Positions 49,301-58,300 of a DNA stretch of 64,000 nt are shown here, piece after piece. Source of the DNA: Liolophura sinensis (Eukaryota > Mollusca > Polyplacophora > Chitonida > Chitonidae); assembly GCF_032854445.1 (NCBI RefSeq), contig NC_088299.1, positions 16,421,608 through 16,485,607 of the forward strand, given 5' to 3'. Both the position numbers and the translations under genes were made by a program. Under the pieces are notes generated by a model. The model worked only from the letters and a program-made list of their open reading frames with translations, was not told where the DNA came from and ran no database searches. Position 1 is the stretch's first letter. Every line of letters starts with the position of its first letter.

Positions 49301-52300
49301 CAGAAACTTGGTTTATCTTGCAGCTATTGCAGATTCCAATCAAAATGTTCAGGCCCTGTTACCGGTAGGTTGATGCATGTAGCCAAGGATGTAGCCCCAT
49401 GTAGCCAAGGATCTGGGCTATGATCTGTTAATGTGGGGTTAGGCATAGATCACAGCTCAGAAGTCTTCCAGGTTAAAATAGTGGTATTTAAAAACAGCTA
49501 AGTGCCCAAATACTCCGCGGCACAAAAATCCATGCAAAATGAACCAATAAATGCGTTTGCCGGACAAAACTCCAATAGATTGTGTTCATCAAGACATTGT
49601 CTGTCTGCCAATATTTTGCCATATATAAGGCCAGTAAATTCAAGATAGTTCAAGACTGACTTAAGCCCACATGTCAACTCGACATTGCGACCTAATAAAT
49701 CGGGTTGTTGCTCAACATGCATGCATGGTTGACCTTTCAACACATCTGTTTTGATCAGCTGGCCGTCAGTTCTGAGAGACAGAAATCCATGTTACTGCGG
49801 AGGCGCTAATTTGCAGTTGTCTGAATGCTATTGAGCAGAATGACAGACCCCACAATTGTCGAAAATGCCAAATGTGCGAATGTCAAATTTATCTTCCACA
49901 ACCGTTCCATACTAAATTTCACGGAAAGGTCAACCACTGCTGCGCATGTGTGCCTCGCAGAGCCAGATTTTAAAAACATGGCAGCACACGGCGACTTGCT
50001 AAATATGAACCTATTTTCTACTTTGGATAAGATTTGCAGGTGATGTAAAGGCAAGTAGAGATTGTGGCAAAATGTGTGTAAATATTTTAGCTTTCAGAAT
50101 TGCCGTGCTATATGTGTATTCAGGATGAGTCTTAAGGCACATGAATCGGAATTGAACTAGGGGGAAGCATTATACTGGAATCGGGTCCACATAACTCTCA
50201 GGCTATGGGTGTCCATTAGTCCCTGTGTTTCAGTATGTATAAGTCGCCTTTAGACCGAGGTTTTGGACTAAGTCCCATGGAAAGAAATTCTCAAAATATA
50301 TTACAAATCTGTTAAGCACATATAAAAACATTCTTATTAGAAATTCATGTAGTTATCCCATCTAGTGAGGTAGCAGCGGTTACATGTGAGCACACATTTA
50401 ATGAGGTAGCAGGGGTTACATATGAGCAAACATCTAGTGAGGTAGCAGGGGTTACATGTGAGCAAACATCTAGCGAGGTAGCAGGGGTTACATGTGAGCA
50501 AACATCTAGCGAGGTAGCAGGGGTTACATGTGAGCAGAAATTTAATGGGGTAGCAGGGGTTACATGTGAGCAAACATCTAGTGAAGTAGCAGGGGTTACA
50601 TGTGAGCAAACATCTAGCGAGGTAGCAGGGGTTACATGTGAACACATTTAATGAGGTAGCAGGGGTTACATGTGAGCAAACATCTAGTGAAGTAGCAGGG
50701 GTTACATGTGAGCACACATCTAGTGAGGTAGCAGGGATTACATGTGAGCACACATTTAATGAGGTAGCAGGGGTTACATGTGAGCACACATTTAATGAGG
50801 TAGCAGGGGTTACATATGAGCACACATTTAATGAGGTAGCAGGGGTTACATGTGAGCACACATTTAATGAGGTAGCAGGGGTTACATGTGAGCACACATT
50901 TAATGAAGCAGGGGTTACATGTGAGCAGACATCTAGTGAGGTAGCAGGGGTTACATACGAGCACACATTTAATGAGGTAGCAGGGGTTACATGTGAGCAC
51001 ACATTTAATGAGGTAGCAGGGGTTACATGTGAGCACACATTTAGTGAGGTAGCAGGGGTTACATGTGAGCACATATTTAATGAGGCAGGAGGGGTTACAT
51101 GTGAGCACACATCTAGTGAGGTAGCAGGGGTTACATGTGAGCATACATCTAGTGAGGTAACAGGGGTTACATATGAGCACACATTTAATGAGGTAGCAGG
51201 GGTTACATGTGAGCACACATTTAATGAGGTAGCAGGGGTTACATGTGAGTACACATCTAGTGAGGTAGCAGGGGTTACATGTGAGCACACAAATAAGTTT
51301 GATCCATTATTTGATTTTTTTTTAATGCCTTTAAATTTTTCATGTATGATGGCGGTCAGTTTCATGGGTAGAAGGAACTGTAGTGCCTTAGATGAACCAC
51401 TGACATTAGGCAAGTTATGGATGAACTTTCCCATAAATAGCTAATCTATGGGCTTGCACATCATATGTATGAAAGATCAGTGGCCCTCAGCAAGCAGCCC
51501 ATTAAACTGCTTATTGTAACTAAAGGGCCCTTGAACCTGGGCCCTTTTTAAGAACAAAAAGTCTAAAAACTCCTTGTAAGAGCCTAGTAATTAGCCCACA
51601 CCTCATGTGTGAGAGGGTGATAGTCCATGGGGGTGTTTCTCATGTTACTCTGATCACCATGATGACGCATACTGAAGGCATATGCCACCTTGGTATTTGA
51701 GACGGGCATAACGTTATGACCCCTTTGAGAAACAGCCCCCTGCTGCTGACCACTGAGCAAGGTTCCACTTCCCTTTGTCAGTTTGAATTTCTCTCAAGAA
51801 TACAGCTGATTTCAGTGAGACAGATTATATGAATTTATTGTTTCAAACAATTACATGTATCATTTCCCTGTTTTTGTTGGTATATGACTTTATTGTGGCT
51901 ACTGTGATTGGTGGTAAAGCTGTATTTCTTGGTTGACACTGCAACTGTGTCATTTTACTTACTGTACCTAATGAGTGTGTATGTTCCAGGCCCCAGGTCA
52001 GGTACCACCGTCAGGTCAGCCCCCGTCACAAGGTGGCCCAGGATTGCCTCCTGGATCAGGACCTGGTATGAATGCCATGAGAGGGCCAGTCTCAGCGTCA
52101 GGTCAGATGCCACCAGGTCAGTATCTGCCCTATCAAAGGTCAGGAGAAATCCGGCAGCAAAAGGCTTAGGTACATGTCATTCACTTTCTGGTGGACACTG
52201 AATGAGATGTTAACAACAGAGGTGTGTCAGTTGAGAATGTGTGGAAAATGTTCCAGCTTATTAGTTCACGGTACTTCAGGGACATGGAGGGGGCCTCCCT

Positions 52301-55300
52301 GGTTCAGTTGGTTAGCACGCTAACGCAGTGTAATGACCCAGGAGTCTCTCACCATTGCGGTCGCTGTGAGTTCAAGTCCAGCTCATGCTGGCTTCCTCTC
52401 CAGTTGTATGTGGGAAGGTCTACCAGCAATCTGCGGATGGCCGTGGGTTCCCCCCGGGCTCTGCCCGGTTTCCGCCCACCATAATGCTTGCCGCCATCGT
52501 ATAAGTGAAACATTCTTGAGTACAACGTAAAACACCAATCAAATAAATAAATAAATTCAGGGACATGGAACATTACACAGTGTGTCCTGGTGGCCATAGA
52601 ATCTGAATCAGATTGACAAATGGAACGAAACCGGTTCTCGCCATATTGTGGCATGTTGCTACATGAATGTTGCTGTCATAGAGTTAAGGAGGAAGGAATG
52701 GAGTAGTCTTACTGAAGTTTATGTGATGAAGAAGTAACATGCTCAAGGCTGTAGTACGACATGTACAGTTCTGAACTGCAACATGCATACAGCATACTTC
52801 TAGACTGTAACATGTACAATTCTTGGCTGTATCATATTCAGCTCTGTAGTGTAACATGTACAGTTCTGTACTGTAACATGCATACAGTGTACTTCCAGGC
52901 TGTAACCTGTACAATTCTTGGCTGTAACATGTTCAACACTCTAGTGTAACACGTACAGTTCTGTACTGCTAGTCATTGCGGGTGGTTGATGGAAGATACA
53001 AAGTATTGACGCAGTGAATAGTGCTATACACCCTTACCATCTAAATACCCTTCGACCAACCATGATAACAAATTTATCATCCCGAGAGCTTTAAAGATTT
53101 ATGAAATTTGTGAAGGGATGAGTGGCTATTAGCTTCACAGACTCTCAATATCTCGACATCTGTTTATAGCTCACCTGAGCTGCAACATTACACATCCCTA
53201 TTTGCATATAGATTGGTCCTGTGTCAGATTTTGAAGGAATGTGGAGCAGAAAACTTGTGATTAAAGTTGAATACTAGTCCACTAGGGCAAAAACAGATGT
53301 TAAATAGCAGTTACGACTAAATATTTACAGGGAAAACTTGCTGACATTCAAGCTGGTTTGATTCCTATATCAAAGGAGACGCCAGTTGTCATTTCTGGTT
53401 TATAACTATATTTAACAGAGCATGTCTGATGTGTAGTTAAACGCTGTTTGCTATGAAATGTGCTGTAACATGTGCAGCTCTTGGCTGTAACATGCACAGT
53501 TCTGTTGTGTAACGTGCAGTTCTTGGCTGTAACATACACAATCCTGTGTGTAACGTACAGTTCTTGGCTGTAACATACACAATTCTGTAGTGTAACTTGA
53601 ACAGTTCTTGGCTTTAACATGCACAGTCCTGTGTGTAACATGTGCAGTTCTTGGCTGTAACATGCACAGTCCTGTAGTGTAACATGAACAGTGCGTGGCT
53701 GTAACATGTAAAGTCCTGTTGTGTAATGTTTTCAGTTCTTGGCTGTAACATGCACAATCCTGTTGTGTAACATGAACAATTGTTTTATGTAACATGTGCA
53801 GTTCTTTTCTGTAACATGCACAATCTTGTTGCGTAACATGTACATTCATTTTGTGTAACATGTGCAGTTCTTGGCTGTAACATGCACAATCCTGTGTGTA
53901 ACATGCCCTGCTCTTGGCTGTAACATGCACAGTCCTGTTGTGAAACATGTACGGTTCTTGGCTATAACATGCACTGTCCTGCAGTGTAACATGTACAGTT
54001 CTTGGCTGTAACATGCACAGTCCTGTATTGTAACATGTACAGTTCTTGGCTGTAACATATACAAACCTGTTGTGTAACATGTGCAGTTCTTGGCTGTAAC
54101 ATGTACAGTTGGGTTGTGTAACATGTGCAGTTCTTGACTGTGACATGCTCATTTCTGTTGTGTAATATGCACAGTTCTGTTGTGTAATATGTACAGTTCT
54201 TAGCTGTAACATAAACAGTCCTGTATTGTAACGTACAGTTTTTGGCTGTAACATATACAAACCTGTTGTGTAACATGTGCAGTTCTTGGCTGTAACATGC
54301 GCAGTTCTGTTGTGTAACATGTGCAGTTCTTGACTGTAACATGCACAGTTCTGTTGTGTAATATGCACAGTTCTGTTGTGTAATATGCACAGTTCTTGGC
54401 TGTAACATGCACTGTCCTGTAGTGTAACATGTACAGTTCTTGGCTGTAACATGCACAATCCTGTTGTGTAACATGTGCAGTTCTTGGCTGTAACATGCAC
54501 AGTCCTGCTATATAACATGTGCAGTTCTTGGCTGTAACATGCATTGTTGTGTTGTGTAACATGTTCAGTTCTTGGCTGTAACATGAACAATCCTGTTGTG
54601 TAACATGAACAATTGTTTTATGTAACATGTGCAGTTCTTTGCTGTAATGTGCACAATCTTGTTGCGTAACAATCCTGTAGTGTAATGTGTGCAGTTGTAT
54701 TGTATACAGTGTACTTCTAGGCTGTAACATGTACAGTTCTTGGCTGTAACATGTACAGTCCTGTTGTATGTGCATAACATGTGCATTTCTCTACCATAAC
54801 ATACACACGGTATGCTCATACATGTCATGTAAACTGTAGTTTCAAACATTCATTCTCATCAGGGATACTGAATGTAAGCAGTGTAAAGACATGATTATTT
54901 TCACTATGGTCAGTCTTTACTTGTCTCTTAAATGTGTATATACAGTTGTTGGCTTGTAACTTGCACAGCTATGAGACCTGTTCTGTAAAGTGTGGGTAAC
55001 TTTGCCACAGGTGCAGCTGTTGTGGCAACTTACAGTACACCAAACCCAGGATGCACGTGCAATTTTCACACCATTTTTAGCATGCCACTACCATTTACAT
55101 GTACTTGTATCACTTGAGCATATGTTTCATGTACCGTAACAGTTACACAAGTTTGCGCACACTGTGTACAACAGGTCCATGAGCTATAACTTTCAAACCT
55201 ATTTTCATGTGCCTAGTCCTAGACTTCAGCAAGCACAATTCTCCTCTCTTGTAATTAGTACGTGGAGGGTGGGTAGTCTGTACATTATAATGTTAACAAG

Positions 55301-58300
55301 CATAGATCTCCTCTCTTATAATTAGTATGTGGAGGGTTGGTAGTCTGTACATTATAATGGTAACAACCACAGTTCTCCTCTCTTATAATTAGTACGTGGA
55401 GGGTGGGTAGTCTGTACATTATAATGGTAACAACCACAGTTCTCCTCTCTTATAATGAATATGTGGAATGTGGGTAGTCTGTACATTATAATGTTAACAA
55501 CCACAGTTCTCTTCTCTTATAATGAATATGTGGAATGTGGGTAGTCTGTACATTATAATGTTAACAACCACAGTTCTCTTCTCTTATAATGAATATGTGG
55601 AATGTGGGTAGTCTGTACATTATAATGTTAACAAGCACAGTTCCCCTCTCTTATAATGAATATGTGGAATGTGGGTAGTCTGTACATTATAATGTTAACA
55701 ACCACAGTTCTCTTCTCTTATAATGAATATGTGGAATGTGGGTAGTCTGTACATTATAATGTTAACAACCACAGTTCTCTTCTCTTATAATGAATATGTG
55801 GAATGTGGGTAGTCTGTACATTATAATGTTAACAACCACAGTTCTCTTCTCTTATAATGAATATGTGGAATGTGGGTAGTCTGTACATTATAATGTTAAC
55901 AAGCACAGTTCCCCTCTCTTATAATGAGGGTGGGTAGTCGGTATATTATAATGTTAACAACCACAGTTCTCTTCTCTTATAATGAATATGTGGAATGTGG
56001 GTAGTCTGTATATTATAATGTTAACAAGCACAGTTCTCCTCTCTTATAATGAGGGTGGGTAGTCTGTATATTATAATGTTAACAACCACAGTTCTCCTCT
56101 CTTATAATGAATATGTGGAATGTGGGTAGTCTGTACATTATAATGTTAACAACCACAGTTCTCTTCTCTTATAATGAATATGTGAAGGGTGGGTAGTCTG
56201 TATATTATAATGTTAACAAGCACAGTTCCCCTCTCTTATAATGAATATGTGGAATGTGGGTAGTCTGTATATTATAATGTTAACAAGCACAGTTCTCCTC
56301 TCTTATAATGAGGGTGGGTAGTCGGTATATTATAATGTTAACAAGCACAGCTCTCCTCTCTTATAATGAATATGTGGAATGTGGGTAGTCTATACATTAT
56401 AATGTTATACCTGTGTGTAGCTTTGAACTAACCCCTGGCTTCTCTGTCGCAAGGTGGACAAATGACTAGTGCAGGCAGCACCCCTGGGAGTGGTAACAGC
56501 GGCACCCAGCCCAGCTATAACACCCTCTCGCCTGCCTCCTCCACCTCCACGCCCAGCAAACCTGGCCCCTCCCTGACGGGACCTTACCCCCGCGGTCCCA
56601 TGCCCCAGCAGCAGCCCCAGGGCATGATGCCACAAGGTGCTGACCAGAGCCTTTTTAGGCTCTCACTCCGTGCATACTCATTGTGTAGAAGTAAATGTTC
56701 TAGGGTTGGTGCTTGTTGAATAGAACTACATCAAAAGGTGTTCTTGTGTCAGTGCTGGTTGTGTAGAACCACATGTATGTGTAGATGTTCTTGGTGTTAG
56801 TGCTTGCTGTGTAGAATTATGTCATTGTGTAGATGTTCTTAGTTTTAGTGCTTGTTGTGTGCAACTGCATGGAGATGGTTTTTAGTGTTCTTGGTGTGTA
56901 GAACTACATGTGCACATGCTTTTAGTGTTAGTGCTTGTTGTAGATTGGCTGCTAGTGCTTGGTGTTCGTTGTATATGTACACATACAGTGATGATGAGGA
57001 TGATGATGATGATACATGTATTTAGCTTTCATCAGATTTTGATGGGCCCTATGTATGTCATGTACATGTACAATCTAGGTAATTGGGCAGGGAAAGTCTA
57101 CATGTATATACATGTACAAAATACATATAGCCTGATTAGAGGCACTATCTGTCATTTGTAAACCAACAAACTTTTCATACATAATCAAATGTTCAGTTTG
57201 AATACAATGTTCACAACTTAAAAACTTCTGGCTCGAAACATTAAGTACAACGTTAAACCCCACTGCTACTCACTCACTCTGGCTTGAAACTATATTGCTG
57301 AACTGTTCATTGTCCAGGCTTCTTAAAAAAAAAGAAACTCTTAAATTGTGTCAGTTTTAAAAGAACATTGATAGTCTTCTAAAAAAAAACACCAGTCAAT
57401 ACACAGTGTAACCATCTGAAAAGAGGTTATTTTACATGAATACAGGGAGCACATTTTGTCCAGCATGCTTCTATTTCACCATCAGTTTGTGACCAGTCAG
57501 ATTTTAACATTCATTGGTTCCACAATGCTTAAATTATTTCTGTTTGTGATATTTATAGGAAAAGAACACATGCACAAAAACTATTTTACTTTTTAAAGAG
57601 GTAAATAATAGATTTTGTGTTGCGCAGCATGCCAAATTTCAAGGGTTAGGCGTGACCGGTTGCCAACTATCACACTTTCATCTTCTTTTACCCTCCATGC
57701 TGTAGACATTTATATTTAGTTTCCTTCAGTATTTTGGGATTTTGCCCACAGTTAATTTGGATCATTGCCAACTAAGCATTAGTCTGGATTTTCCTGAAAT
57801 GTTTTTCCAATAACTAGATGAAATGTGTAGCCTGTTGTTTGCTGTAGTTATATAGTGTGTGTTTGACAGTAGCTGTAGGTTGTGTTGCATGTTATCGTGG
57901 TACTAATGTATCATGGTGTATTCTGTAAAAGTTGGCTGCTGGGAGAATAGGGAGTCTGCTCTGGACTCCTGAATCATGCAGGAGATAGGTATGAAACTTT
58001 AGCTTATTGTACTAGAACAAAATGACACAAACTTAATGAAAAATAGGACATGTTTATTTATTTAAGTGGATGTTCTTTTCTAGATGGCTAAAACAAGGGT
58101 AGTGAAGCTGCCTACTCCATTTGCTTTGTTCTGTAAACTGGCAAGATACATGTAAACAGCATTGTGGCCATCAAATAACACATTCTGAAACTCTGTCCAA
58201 TATTCCTTCACTTGGTTCAGTAACCATACCAAAACCCTGAGGGGTTTCTCCCAGGCACTTTTATATTCTCCTTCCATAAAACCGACTTTTATGTTGTTTG

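Noticed and set aside
50337-51434. 365-codon minus-strand and 268-codon plus-strand frames
   Set aside because: Both run through the 36-bp array inside SS18 intron 3; open on both strands because the unit is 12 codons without stops.
53451-54590. 379-codon minus-strand frame rich in HVTAKNCTCY
   Set aside because: Repeat translation of the 22-bp array inside SS18 intron 4.
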